Assembly: GCF_000721705.1 (NCBI RefSeq)
Contig: NZ_JOJL01000025.1
Span: 37,249-101,248, forward strand
Length of the DNA stretch: 64,000 nucleotides
Reading direction: 5' to 3'
Source: Actinoplanes subtropicus
GTDB lineage: Bacteria; Actinomycetota; Actinomycetes; Mycobacteriales; Micromonosporaceae
Shown: piece by piece, positions 7,448-17,400 of the stretch
Position numbering within the stretch: the first letter of the stretch is position 1
Layout of the letters: every line of letters starts with the position of its first letter
Position numbers and translations under genes: made by a program
The notes under the pieces: generated by a model
Seen by the model: the letters and a program-made list of their open reading frames with translations, nothing else
Told to the model about the DNA's origin: nothing
The model's database searches: none

Positions 7448-8620
7448 TCAGGCCGACCGGCCGGCGTGCTCGGCGCGGCGGGCTTGGTCGGCCCGGAGCG
7501 CGATCTCCAGCTCGAACCGCAGGTCGCTGTCGCGGAGCTGGTCGCCGAAGAGCCGGTCCAGCTGGCGCAGCCGCCGCCGGACGGTCTGCGGGTGCAGGTG
7601 CAGGCTGGCGGCGACCGCGTTGGCGTTCATGTTCTGCTGAAGCCAGGAGAAGAGCGTGTCGGCGAGCCGATCGCGCTGGCTCTGCCGAGCCCCGGCCAGC
7701 GGGCGCAGGCGCCGCTCGGCCACCGAGGCGAGCAGCGCCTCGTCCTGGAAGATGGCCAGCGTGCCCAGGTGGTTCTCGCACCAGGTCGGGCCGCTGCCGT
7801 CGATGATGCCGCGGCCGGCGAGGCTCAAGGCGTGGCTGGCCCAGCGCAGCGAGTCACCGGCCGCGGCGGGTGGCACGGCCGGGCCGACGGCCACCCGGTA
7901 GCGGCGCAGGCTGTTGACGATGAGGCGGACCTGGGCGGGGCTGCCCGGGTCGGGCACGATCAGCGCCGGCTCCGGGCGATCCAGGTCGGCGAGCAGGTCC
8001 GGAGCGAGGACCGGCGGCGTGGCCCGGACGTCCTCCGCCTCCAGCACGACGACCGCCAGCCGCTGCGGCAGCGGCCAGCGGGCGATCGTGGCCGCGGCGG
8101 ACAGGACCTCGTCCCCGGCTGGCGGGTCGGCCACGAGCAGGTTGAACAGCCGGCGCCGGCGACGGTCGCGTTCGCCGCGCTCGGCGGCGCGGGCCACGGC
8201 GTGCCCCTGGGCCGCCGCCTCGGCGAGGTCGTCGACGTGTTTCCAGACGGCGTCGGCCAGCACGCCGAGGTCGGTGGCGGAGAGCGACTCGCGCTCGGCG
8301 AAGGCGACGAGGTGCCGCATGCCGATCCGGGCGCCGATCCGGATGGCCTGCTGCAGCGCGTCCAGGTCGCGGCCCTCGCGTACCTCGCCCGCGCCGATCG
8401 CCCGGAAGGACTCGCGCCAGGAGGTGTCGTCGCGCCCCTCGAGAATGCCGAGGAAGCCGGCCAGGGCCCGTTCGACGCCGGTCCGGAGGGTGCGCCGGTA
8501 CGTCTCGTCGGCCGCTCGCGCGTACTCCGGGATCGCCGCCTCGACCGCGGAAATCGTCTCCTCGGTGAGGCCGGGGGCGACCAGGCGAAAGGCCTCGGCG
8601 GCCCGCCCCAGAACACCCAT
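7448..8620 (-). CDS. PucR/CdaR-type transcriptional regulator
   Basis: The protein has 390 residues. The start ATG at 8620 has AAAGGAG just upstream, which is better than the more distal ATG at 8683. The N-terminal half is a helical sensor region (RsbRD-like, residues about 1-160) with an Arg-rich segment (RGERDRRRRRLFN). A central GGDEF-like regulatory part follows. The C-terminus is the PucR helix-turn-helix: ASLHLHPQTVRRRLRQLDRLFG, then SDLRFELEIALRA. Members regulate purine, glycolate or secondary metabolism genes, usually as ligand-sensing activators. It is divergent from the TetR gene at 8802 across a region with two inverted repeats, so it may be cross-regulated. Confidence 0.85.
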   Translation of the reverse strand: MGVLGRAAEAFRLVAPGLTEETISAVEAAIPEYARAADETYRRTLRTGVERALAGFLGILEGRDDTSWRESFRAIGAGEVREGRDLDALQQAIRIGARIGMRHLVAFAERESLSATDLGVLADAVWKHVDDLAEAAAQGHAVARAAERGERDRRRRRLFNLLVADPPAGDEVLSAAATIARWPLPQRLAVVVLEAEDVRATPPVLAPDLLADLDRPEPALIVPDPGSPAQVRLIVNSLRRYRVAVGPAVPPAAAGDSLRWASHALSLAGRGIIDGSGPTWCENHLGTLAIFQDEALLASVAERRLRPLAGARQSQRDRLADTLFSWLQQNMNANAVAASLHLHPQTVRRRLRQLDRLFGDQLRDSDLRFELEIALRADQARRAEHAGRSA

Positions 8621-8695
8621 CGCGCGCTCCTTTCCTCGGTGAAGCGGCGAAGCAGGCGAAAATCGCGCACGGATTGTAGGCACAGGATCTACGGT

Positions 8696-8728
8696 CTAAG
8701 CAACCGCTTAGTAACTTAAGTGTCCTTA
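8696..8728. promoter_or_regulatory. Two inverted repeats in the pucR/tetR divergent promoter
   Basis: CTAAGC-AACC-GCTTAG at 8696-8711 is a perfect 6-bp inverted repeat with a 4-nt centre. TAAG-TGTC-CTTA at 8717-8728 is a second. Near-copies of both recur upstream of the ABC transporter (9528-9590), so they are good candidates for the operator of the TetR protein encoded between the two regions. Confidence 0.6.
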
Positions 8729-8801
8729 TGGGCCTCCACAGAAGCGGTAAATAGGACCGGGGCTACCATCCCAGAACGCGAACGGGAGGGTAGGAGCGAG
8801 G

Positions 8802-9491
8802 GTGACAGGCGGAGGATCGGTTCACATGGCGCCCGACGGGCCGGCCGCGCCGGGCGTGGGCGGCGGTGCGACCGGGCCGCTCGCCCGCCGGCTCGAGGAG
8901 TACCGCTTCCCGGAGGGCTACCGGCGGATGTTCCTGTCCGCCGCGTACGCGTTCGCGGAGAAGGGCTTCCACGGGACCACCACGCGCGACATCGCGGCCC
9001 GCGCGGGGATGAGCCCGGCGGCCATGTACGCGTTCTTCCGCTCCAAGGAGGACGCGCTCTACCAGATCGCGATCGCGGCACTGGACCTCACGGTGGAGAT
9101 GCTGTCGGCGGAGGGCGCCCGCTCCCGGCGGCCGGCCGACCGGCTTCGCGACGTGGTGAAGATCCTCTCCATCTGGTACGCCAACAACAGCCCCGTCGCC
9201 AGCGTCGTGCTCCATCAGCTCGGCGCCCTGACCCCGGAGCACCAGGCCGAGGTGCTGAGCCGGAAGCGGGCCATCGACCAGGTCGTCCGGGGCGTCATCA
9301 CCGACGGCGTGGCCTCCGGGGACTTCGTGATCTGCGACGTCACCGCCATCGAGACCGCCATCATGTCCCTGTGCGTCGACGTGGCCCGCTGGTATCGAGC
9401 CGGCGGGCGGCGCACCCCCGAGGCCATCGGCGAGCTGAACGCCGACCTGGCCCTGCGGCTCGTCCAGCCGGCGCCCGACCCGGTCCGATAG
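8802..9491 (+). CDS. TetR-family regulator A
   Basis: The product has 229 residues. The GTG at 8802 follows AGGAG (8792-8796); an ATG at 8826 is an alternative start. The N-terminal helix-turn-helix is typical: FAEKGFHGTTTRDIAARAGM then SPAAMYAFFRSKEDALYQI (about residues 55-95). The C-terminal ligand domain has the helical run that ends in IMSLCVDVARWYRAGGRRTPE. It is closely similar along its whole length to TetR B at 13827, and the two flank the ABC transporter and kinase genes. Inverted repeats before this gene and before the transporter suggest autoregulation and control of the transporter operon. The ligand is unknown. Confidence 0.9.
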   Translation: MTGGGSVHMAPDGPAAPGVGGGATGPLARRLEEYRFPEGYRRMFLSAAYAFAEKGFHGTTTRDIAARAGMSPAAMYAFFRSKEDALYQIAIAALDLTVEMLSAEGARSRRPADRLRDVVKILSIWYANNSPVASVVLHQLGALTPEHQAEVLSRKRAIDQVVRGVITDGVASGDFVICDVTAIETAIMSLCVDVARWYRAGGRRTPEAIGELNADLALRLVQPAPDPVR

Positions 9492-9527
9492 CAGCATCCG
9501 AGCATCTTTCGCGTACCCGGACGTGAA

Positions 9528-9590
9528 TTAAGGTGTTCTTAAGCTACTAACCAGTCACCTAGGGTTCCGCACAAAGCGACCGCTTAGTAG
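9528..9590. promoter_or_regulatory. Inverted repeats upstream of the FHA-ABC operon
   Basis: TTAAG-GTGTT-CTTAA at 9528-9542 is a perfect inverted repeat. AAGC-GACC-GCTT at 9574-9585 lies within CAAAGCGACCGCTTAG, which matches 14 of 16 bases of the repeat at 8696-8711. Both motif types are therefore shared with the tetR A promoter. They lie 37-99 bases upstream of the transporter start and are the likely TetR control region. Confidence 0.6.
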
Positions 9591-9626
9591 CGTCGGCCTC
9601 CCGACCAGCACTGCGAGGCCGCGACG

Positions 9627-11996
9627 ATGACCAGCACACTCCACCCTGCTCGGCCGGGAACCACGCTGAACCTGGTCGTCGACGGCCGCGAGTATCGGCT
9701 CGAACCCGGTACCCGATGGCTGATCGGGCGGACCCGCCTGGCCCACCTCCGGCTGGCCGATCCCCTGGTCAGCCGTCGGCACGCCGCCGTGCACCACTGC
9801 GCCGACGGATGGCGGGTCACCGACCTCAAGAGCTCCAACGGGACCTGGCGGGACGGCGAGCGGATCACGCACACGACCATCGGGGACAGTCCCGCGCTCA
9901 TCCGGCTGGGCGGGCCCGACGGTCCCGCGTTCCTGCTGATGTCGACGCCCGCGGCGGAGGCCGAGACCCCGGCCCCGGAGCCACCCGGGTCCACCGCGGA
10001 CGGCCCGTCGCCGCGGGTCCTGGCCTCGCACGACATCGCCGGGCGCATGCTGCGGATCGGGCGCGCCCGCGACAACCCGGTCGTCCTGACCGACCTGCTG
10101 GTGTCCCGGGAGCACGCCTGCCTCTGGCCCGACGGCGAGGGCGCCTTCCTCGCCGACCTGGGCAGCGACAACGGCACGTACGTCAATGGGCACCGGATCC
10201 GTCGCGTACGGCTGCGGCCCGGCGATCTGATCGGGATCGGCGCCCACCAGTTCCGCTTCCGGGACGGTCACCTCGACGAGCTGGACACCTCCGGCCCGGC
10301 CTTCGCCGCCGCCGGGCTCGGCGTCACGTTGCCGGACGGCCGGCCGCTCGTCCGCGACGTGTCGTTCTCGCTGCCGCCGCGGACGATGATGGCGATCGTC
10401 GGGCCGAGCGGCGCCGGCAAGTCCACGCTGCTGCACGCGCTCTCCGGGCTCGAGCCGGCGACCTCCGGGCGGGTCTACTTCGGCGGCCGCGACCTCTATC
10501 GGGAGCGTGCCGAGCTGGTCCGGCGGATCGGCTTCGTGCCGCAGGACGACATCCTGCACCGGGTGCTCACCGTCGAACGGGCGCTCGAGTTCGGCGCCCG
10601 CCTGCGGTTCCCCACGGACACCACCGACGAGGAACGCGCCGAGCGGATCCGGGAGGTCGTCGCCGAACTGCGCCTCACCGACCGGCTGGGCACGAAGATC
10701 AGTCGGCTCTCCGGTGGCGAGCGCAAGCGGGCGAGCACGGCCTTGGAGCTGCTGTCCCGCCCGAGCCTGCTGTTCCTTGACGAGCCGACCGGCGGGCTGG
10801 ACATCGACCTCGACCGAGAGGTGATGGAGCAGCTGCGAGGGCTGGCCGACGGCGGGCGTACGGTCGTCCTGGTCACCCACAACCTCGACCACCTGGACCG
10901 CTGCGACGTCATTCTGGTCCTCACCACCGGGGGCCAGGTCGCGTACTGCGGGTCGCCGGCCGGGGTGTTCGCGCATTTCGGGGTGTCCACCTGGGCCGAT
11001 GTCTACGCCGCCCTGAAGACCAAGGAACCGCGGGAGTGGGCCACGGCCTTCGCGGAGAGTCCGAGCCGGGACCCCCGGTCGTTTCCGCCGCCGGACATCC
11101 CGGGAACGCCGACGCCGGATCGGGTGGCCGGCGAGCGTGGGCCGGGCCGCCGGCGGTTCGCCCGGCAGAGCGGCACGCTGATCCGCCGCCAGCTCGCGGT
11201 GGCCGCCGGGGACCGGACGCTGCTCGCGATGCTCACCCTGCTGCCGGCCGTGCTCGCCCTGCTGTCCCGCGGCGCCCCCGACCGAGGCGGGTTCGCCCGG
11301 ATCGCCGGGAACAACGACGCACCGCAGCTGATGCTCACCATGATCATCGGGGCCGCCCTGATGGGCCTCGCCGGCACGATCCGGGAGCTGGTCAAGGAGC
11401 GGGCGATCTATGACCGCGAGTGTGCGGTAGGGCTGTCCCCACTCGCGTACCTCTGCTCGAAGGTCTTGTTCTGCACGGTCGTCGCCGCGGTCCAGGGCCT
11501 GGCGCTGGCCCTGCTCGCCCAGGCCGGACGGGTGCGGCCGGACGACCCGCTGGTGCTGCACGCGCCCTACCTCGAGATGGCGGTGGTGGTCGTCGCGATG
11601 ACCGTCGTCTCCGCGCTGATGGGGCTGCTGGTCTCGGCCGTGGTGCGGGAGGAGGGCCAGATGATGCCGCCGCTGGTGTTGCTGAGCATGGCCCAGATCG
11701 TCGCCAGCGGCGGCGTGGTGCCGGTCGCCGACAGCGCGGTCCTGAGCTACCTGAGCTGGTTCTTCCCGGCCCGGTGGGCGTTCGCCGCGACGGCCTCGAC
11801 GGTGGATCTGCACTTCCTGCATCCGGAGTTGCCGCACGACACGATGTGGGTCCACTCGGCCTCGGTGTGGCGGTGGGACGTCAGCGGGCTGGCCTGCCTG
11901 GCGGTGGTCATGGTCGGCCTCACCTACGCGCTGCTGCGGCGCCGGCAGCCGCGTCCTTCGCGCGGCAAAGCCGGGCGCAATAGACACGGAGGATGA
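9627..11996 (+). CDS. FHA-FHA-ABC transporter fusion (Rv1747-like)
   Basis: The 789-residue protein joins regulatory and transport domains. FHA domain 1 (about 15-100) has GR at 34-35, SRRH at 49-52 and NGT at 71-73. FHA domain 2 (about 130-215) has IGRARD, SREH and NGTYVNG. Both keep the phosphothreonine-binding residues. The ABC ATPase follows, with P-loop GPSGAGKST near residue 260, signature LSGGERKR near 361 and Walker B LLFLDEPTGG near 385. From about residue 525 there is an ABC2-type membrane domain with six or so helices. The order matches mycobacterial Rv1747, an exporter phosphorylated by PknF and read through its FHA domains. Here too a Ser/Thr kinase is the next gene. The exported substrate is unknown; cell-envelope glycolipids are proposed for Rv1747. 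Confidence 0.92.
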   Translation: MTSTLHPARPGTTLNLVVDGREYRLEPGTRWLIGRTRLAHLRLADPLVSRRHAAVHHCADGWRVTDLKSSNGTWRDGERITHTTIGDSPALIRLGGPDGPAFLLMSTPAAEAETPAPEPPGSTADGPSPRVLASHDIAGRMLRIGRARDNPVVLTDLLVSREHACLWPDGEGAFLADLGSDNGTYVNGHRIRRVRLRPGDLIGIGAHQFRFRDGHLDELDTSGPAFAAAGLGVTLPDGRPLVRDVSFSLPPRTMMAIVGPSGAGKSTLLHALSGLEPATSGRVYFGGRDLYRERAELVRRIGFVPQDDILHRVLTVERALEFGARLRFPTDTTDEERAERIREVVAELRLTDRLGTKISRLSGGERKRASTALELLSRPSLLFLDEPTGGLDIDLDREVMEQLRGLADGGRTVVLVTHNLDHLDRCDVILVLTTGGQVAYCGSPAGVFAHFGVSTWADVYAALKTKEPREWATAFAESPSRDPRSFPPPDIPGTPTPDRVAGERGPGRRRFARQSGTLIRRQLAVAAGDRTLLAMLTLLPAVLALLSRGAPDRGGFARIAGNNDAPQLMLTMIIGAALMGLAGTIRELVKERAIYDRECAVGLSPLAYLCSKVLFCTVVAAVQGLALALLAQAGRVRPDDPLVLHAPYLEMAVVVVAMTVVSALMGLLVSAVVREEGQMMPPLVLLSMAQIVASGGVVPVADSAVLSYLSWFFPARWAFAATASTVDLHFLHPELPHDTMWVHSASVWRWDVSGLACLAVVMVGLTYALLRRRQPRPSRGKAGRNRHGG

Positions 11997-11997
11997 C

Positions 11998-13749
11998 TTG
12001 CACACGGAACGCCTGGGCTCGCGCTACACGCTGTCGGACCGGCTCGGCCAGGGATCGATGGGCGAGGTCCATCTCGCCCGTACGGACGAGGAAGGCGGCC
12101 GGCCGGTCGCGGTGAAGCTGCTGCGCCCCGAGCTGGCCGAGGACCTCGACCTGGTCTCCCGGTTCCTGCAGGAGGCGCGGCTGCTGCGCACCGTCGAGCA
12201 CCCGAACGTGGTCCGGGTGCTCGACCTCGTGGCCGAGGGGGACCGGCTCGCCATCGTGATGGAGTACGTCTCCGGGGGCGACCTGCGACGCGCCATTTCC
12301 CGGCCGTGCCCGGCGCCGCTCGCACGGGACATCCTCGTTCAGATCGCCGAGGGGCTGGCCGCGATCCACGCCGCCGGGATCGTGCACCGTGACCTAAAAC
12401 CGGAGAACGTCCTGATCGAACGGGGCTCGGACGACTCCTACCGGGCCCGGGTCACCGACTTCGGGGTCGCCCAGCACGCCGGGACCGGCTCCAGCGGCCG
12501 CCAGGACCTGGTCGGGACGGCGGCCTACCTGTCCCCGGAGTGCGTCCACGGGCGGCCCGTCGGCCCCGAGTCCGATGTCTACGCGCTCGGCGTGATGGCG
12601 CACGAGCTGATCACGGGCGGCCGGCCGGTCACCGCGAAACCCGTCGAGCGGCCGGCCGCGATGACGGGCCCGTGGTGGGAGCTGGTCTCCCGGATGCTGG
12701 CGAAGGAGCCGGACCGGCGTCCCCGCGCGGCGGAGGTCGCCCGGACGCTCCGCGGATTGCCCGGTGCGCCGCAGGGCGTCGCGCCACCGGCGGAGCTGGC
12801 GGCGAATCCGGCCGCGGAGACGGCCACCCTGCTGCGCGGCTCCGTCGAACTGGCCGTGCTTCGCGCCGATCGCGGCTGCGACACCATGCTTCCCGCGCCG
12901 AAGACACCGGCCGGCCGCCTCCGGCGCCTGCCGCGCGGGCCGCTCATTACCGCGACCGCGGCGGCAGTGGTGGTCCTGGTCGCCGCGGTCGGGATGCACC
13001 TCGCCCCGGCGTCCACCGCCATGCCGACGCCGAGCGCCACGCCGGCCGGGCCCCGATCCGCCCCCAGCGGCGCGACTCCGGCCCCGGCCGTACCGCGCGC
13101 TGTCCCGTCGACATCGACATCGACGACGGCCGCGACGCCGTCGGCGCCCGCCGTCGCACACCCGGACATCCGGGCCCCGCAGGTCCCCGTCCTGGTCGCC
13201 GATGTCGCCGGCGACACGGCGCTCGCCTCCGACTCGCAGGCGTCCCTGCGCATCGACGGCGTCGTCGCGGGCAGCGGGCGGGTCGCCAAGATTCTGGTGA
13301 ATTACGACGACGGCAGCCGGCAGGTGCAGCCCACCGCGAAATTCACCGGCCCCTATCGCACCACGATCACGGGATTGGTGAACGGCCGCAAATACGCCTT
13401 TTCCGTACGCGTGTGCAACTCCTTCGGCAAATGCAACACATCCAGGACGCTTGCCTTCACGCCGTTCGGCCTGCCGCGTCTCAACGATCTGGATATCGAG
13501 GCCGAGGGGCTCCAGCACACCCTCGTGATACCGCCGGTCGATCTCAACGGCAACCCGCAATCCTGGACGTGCACCGTGACCGCCCTCGCGAATCTTCCGG
13601 ACCGTAACGCGCCCACCGATCAGGCGGTGTCCACCGGCGGCGGGCAGATCACCTGGTTCGCGCCCCTGTTTCACCGCTACACGGCCCGGCAGACATGCAC
13701 GAACGGCACCGCCACTCTCACCGGGCCCGCTCTTTCCTTCCAGACATAG
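11998..13749 (+). CDS. Transmembrane Ser/Thr protein kinase (PknF-like role)
   Basis: The product has 583 residues. The TTG start at 11998 is supported by GGAGG (11988-11992), which lies inside the last codons of the transporter; the transporter stop (11994-11996) is one base away, so translation is coupled. The kinase domain (about 8-260) is complete: GQGSMGEV loop, VAVK Lys40, Glu59, HRDLKPEN with Asp132, DFG at 154-156, and a SPE segment. A single membrane helix is near 315-337. Outside the membrane lie a Pro/Ser/Thr linker (about 338-390) and a fibronectin-III-like domain with Cys residues. Its likely substrate is the preceding FHA-ABC protein, as PknF acts on Rv1747. The extracellular part may sense a ligand. 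Confidence 0.92.
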   Translation: MHTERLGSRYTLSDRLGQGSMGEVHLARTDEEGGRPVAVKLLRPELAEDLDLVSRFLQEARLLRTVEHPNVVRVLDLVAEGDRLAIVMEYVSGGDLRRAISRPCPAPLARDILVQIAEGLAAIHAAGIVHRDLKPENVLIERGSDDSYRARVTDFGVAQHAGTGSSGRQDLVGTAAYLSPECVHGRPVGPESDVYALGVMAHELITGGRPVTAKPVERPAAMTGPWWELVSRMLAKEPDRRPRAAEVARTLRGLPGAPQGVAPPAELAANPAAETATLLRGSVELAVLRADRGCDTMLPAPKTPAGRLRRLPRGPLITATAAAVVVLVAAVGMHLAPASTAMPTPSATPAGPRSAPSGATPAPAVPRAVPSTSTSTTAATPSAPAVAHPDIRAPQVPVLVADVAGDTALASDSQASLRIDGVVAGSGRVAKILVNYDDGSRQVQPTAKFTGPYRTTITGLVNGRKYAFSVRVCNSFGKCNTSRTLAFTPFGLPRLNDLDIEAEGLQHTLVIPPVDLNGNPQSWTCTVTALANLPDRNAPTDQAVSTGGGQITWFAPLFHRYTARQTCTNGTATLTGPALSFQT

Positions 13750-13826
13750 ACCCTTGCCGACCGCATCGCCGGGTAGGGTGTCGCGCAACGAGGTGACCTC
13801 AACTTTTCCGGAGAGACATTTTCGCG

Positions 13827-14465
13827 GTGCACGACGACCAGGCCAGCACGCACCCCGCCAAGAGCGCCCTCGCCCGCCGGATGGAGGAATACCGTTTTCC
13901 CCCGGGCTACCGCACCATGTTCCTGGCCACCGTCGACGCCTTCGCCGAGAAGGGTTTCCACGGCACCTCGACCCGGGACATCGCGGCCCGCGCCGGGATG
14001 AGTCCGGCGGCGCTGTACGCCTTCTTCAGCTCCAAGGAGGAGGCGCTCTTCAAGATCGCGATCTCGGCGATGGACCTCACCGTCGACCTGCTCACGGCCG
14101 AGGCGGAGCACGGCGACGACCCCGCCGAACGGCTCCACCACGTGGTGAAGACCTTCACCGCCTGGCACGCGTCGAACAATCCGGTCAGCCGCGTCGTGCT
14201 CTATCAACTGGACGCGCTGACCCCCGAGCACATGGCCGAGGTGGCCGACCGGGCGCGCGGCATCGACCGGATCTTCCGGGCCATCCTCCAACAGGGCGTC
14301 GACGCCGGTGATTTCACCGCCTCCGACACCCGGGCCGCCGCCACCGCCATCATGTCGCTCTGCCTGGACGTCACCCGGTGGTACCGGCCCGGCAACCGGC
14401 GCAGCCCGGAGGAGATCTGCGACCTGAACGCGCGGCTGGCGCTGAGCATCGCCCGTACGGCCTGA
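13827..14465 (+). CDS. TetR-family regulator B, paralogue of regulator A
   Basis: The 212-residue protein begins at GTG 13827 with GGAGAG about 11 nt upstream. The helix-turn-helix (FAEKGFHGTSTRDIAARAGM, then SPAALYAFFSSKEEALFKI) is almost the same as in TetR A, and the C-terminal domain keeps LDALTPEHMAEV and IMSLCLDVTRWYRPGNRR. The recognition helices are nearly identical, so the two proteins may bind the same operators or form heterodimers. The promoter of this gene (77 nt after the kinase stop) lacks the inverted repeats seen upstream of TetR A, so it may be cotranscribed with the kinase operon. Confidence 0.9.
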   Translation: MHDDQASTHPAKSALARRMEEYRFPPGYRTMFLATVDAFAEKGFHGTSTRDIAARAGMSPAALYAFFSSKEEALFKIAISAMDLTVDLLTAEAEHGDDPAERLHHVVKTFTAWHASNNPVSRVVLYQLDALTPEHMAEVADRARGIDRIFRAILQQGVDAGDFTASDTRAAATAIMSLCLDVTRWYRPGNRRSPEEICDLNARLALSIARTA

Positions 14466-14492
14466 CCGGCCACATCCCGGCTGGTAGGTCAG
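14462..14492. terminator. Weak hairpin between convergent tetR B and eccA-like genes
   Basis: CTGACC (14462-14467) and GGTCAG (14487-14492) form the outer stem of an imperfect inverted repeat that covers both stop codons. The inner part pairs poorly. Confidence 0.3.
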
Positions 14493-17400
14493 CCCACCGA
14501 CGCCAGGCCCCCGGTGAGCGGGGCGTCGGACGGTACCCGGAAGCTCAGGTCGGCCGTGGTCAGCGTGCGCGAGGCGGCCGTCCGGGCCAGCGTCGCGGCC
14601 AGGCCGTGCGCGCCCCGCGCCGTAGGCTCGGCCAGGCCCTTGGCCAGACCGGCGATGGCCGCGCGAACCTCGTCCGGCACCTCGTGTCCGCGGTCCAGCA
14701 AATACCGGACGGCGATCTGGGCGAGCTCCTCGTCCGAGTAGTCGGCGACCTCGCAGCGGCGCGGGAAGCACTCGGTCAGCCCGGGCGCCGCGGCCAGCAG
14801 GTCGCGCAGCCGGGCCGGCTCGCCCAGCAGCACGACCACCGGCCGGTCGCCACCCTCGCGCAGCCGCTCGACCAGGGCCTCGGCGACCTCGCCGGACCGG
14901 TCGTCGCCGTCCCAGTCGATGACCAGGGTGCCGCCCGCGGCGTCCCGCAGCGCCTTGCCGACCAGGCTGCGTGCCTGGCCCGGCCACTGCACGTCCCAGT
15001 CGCCGGTCAGCGCGACCCGGATCTGCTGGCCGATCGGGACCAGGTCCAGTTCGGACAGGGTCTCGCCGTACAGCCGGGCCAGCTCGTGCCGGCCGTTGCC
15101 GGTACGCCCGGAGAGCAGCACGTTGCCCTGCTTGCCGAGCGGCCGGCGAGGACCGGCCGCGGCCAGCGCCAGCACGGTCTCGCCCAGCGCCTGCCGCGCC
15201 CGGGCCACCCCGGCCAGCTCGCCCAGGCGGCGCCAGCTGCGGGACGCCTCGATCGCGGCCCGCGGGTCGGTGGCCACGTCCGGGCGGCCACCGGCCGGGC
15301 CGGCCGGCAACGCCTCGAGCTCGGACAGCTCGGGGGCCATGTCGGCGGCGGTGAGCCGGTTCAGCTCGGTGTCCCGGGTCGGCGGGGCGAGGGCGAGCCG
15401 GGACGCCTGGTTGTTCACCATCGACTCGAACAGCTTCCGGGCCACCCGGCCGTTGCCGAAGGTCGAGCCCTTGGGCACGCGCGTGTAGTACTCGGTGACC
15501 GCGTCCACGGCCTCGTCGGTCAACTCGTAGTAGTGCTTGCGGCACAGGTTCGTGGTGATCGTGACCAGCTCGTTCACCGTGTAGTTGGGGAACTCGATGG
15601 TCCGGGTGAACCGGGAGGCGAGGCCGGGGTTCGACTCGAGGAACTTCTCCATCAGGTCGGAGTAGCCGGCCACCACGACCACCAGTTCGTCGCGGTGGTC
15701 CTCCATCATCTTCATCAGCGCGTCGATCGCCTCCTGCCCGAAGTCCGGGCCGGAGCCGCCGGTGCCGGCGGTCAGCGTGTACGCCTCGTCGATGAACAGC
15801 ACCCCGCCCATCGCCTTGGTGACCAGCTCGGTGGTCTTGATGGCGGTGGAGCCGATGTACTGGCCGACCAGGTCGGCCCGGGCCGCCTCGATGACGTGGC
15901 CCTTGGACAGCACGCCCAGCTCGGCCAGGACCGAGCCGTAGAGCCGGGCGACCGTGGTCTTACCGGTGCCGGGCGGGCCGGCGAAGACCAGGTGCCGGCT
16001 CATCGGCGGCATCGGCAGGCCCATCTGCTTGCGCAGCTGGGACATCTTGATCAGGTTGATCAGGCCGGTGATCTCGCGCTTCACGCCGTCCAGGCCGATC
16101 ATATTGTCCAGCTCGGCCAGCGAGCCGGTGAGCGCGACCGCCTCGGCCTGGGCCGGCGCCTCGAGGGCGGAGGGCGTCGCCACCGGCGCGGCCTGCTTCG
16201 GGGTGGCCGGCCGGCCCGGTCGCACCGCCGGCGCACCCTCATCGAGGTCCTCGGTGACCAGCTGGTTCGTCTCCGGTCTGAACACCGCCACGCCGCCGCT
16301 GTCCCGGACCGTGCACCGGATCAGCTCGACCGGTTCCCCGGTGTCGGCGTGCACGCCGTCGCCGCCGCTGCCGAGCACCTCGCACTCGGTGAGCGCGGCC
16401 CGGCCGCCGGCCTCGATGGCCACGCCGTGCCCGCGGGCGCCCCGGACCCGGCAGCGGCCCCCGGTGAGCCGGCCGCCGGCGGCGACCCGGATGCCGTCCC
16501 CGCGGGCGCCGGACACCTCGCTGTCCCGCACGGTCAGGTCGGACTCGCCGCCGACCAGCAGGCCGCCGGCCGCGGCGACCACCGCGGTCAGGGTGGCCCG
16601 GGAGCCCTCGGTGACCGACAGCGCGGCGTCCTCGGTGGTGCTCAGCCGGGCATCCTGCACGGTGGCCCGGGAGGCGCCGGTCAGCTCGACCGCCGCGGCG
16701 CCGTGCACCTCGAGGCGTACGTCGCTGAGCTCGAGCTGGCTCTCGCCCTCGGCGCGGATCCCCGCCCCGGGCGCGTCGACCGCGGTCAGCCCGGTGAAGG
16801 TGCCGGTGGAGCCGCCGGTGATCACCGCGACCCGGTCGCCGGCCGCGCGTACGGTCAGGCCCTCGAACGCCGGGGCGCTCGCGCCCTCGGCCCGGACCCC
16901 GACCTTGGTCTCCGAGATCGTGCAGCCGGCGAACCGGGGCTTCGCGTCGGCGATCTGCACCGCGACGTGCCCGGCGGAGATGAACGAGCAGTCCTTGAAC
17001 ACCGCCGCGCAGCCGTCCGAGATGTGCGCGGACTGGACGGCGGCGCCGGTGAACGTGGAGTCGGCCACCGCCACCTCGCCGTCGCCGCGCAGGTACAGGT
17101 CGACGCTCTTGCTGTCGTGCACGCTGAGCCGGCTGATCCGGGCGCTGCCGTGCGCCTCGACCGCCACCGCCGGCTTGGCCGCCTCGACGATCTGGCCACC
17201 GTCCACGATGCACCGGCCGTTGCCGTTGATGCCGACGCCGTTGCCGCCGGGCCGGTTGATCCGGGCCTGGCGCAGGGTGAGCGCACCCGACTCGGCCACC
17301 ACCACGGCCGAGGAGGCGACGTCGTTGATGGTGGTGTTCTCGACCGTGCTCGGCCGGGCCGAGGTCACCACGATGCCGGCGCCGGCCGGGTTGACCACCT

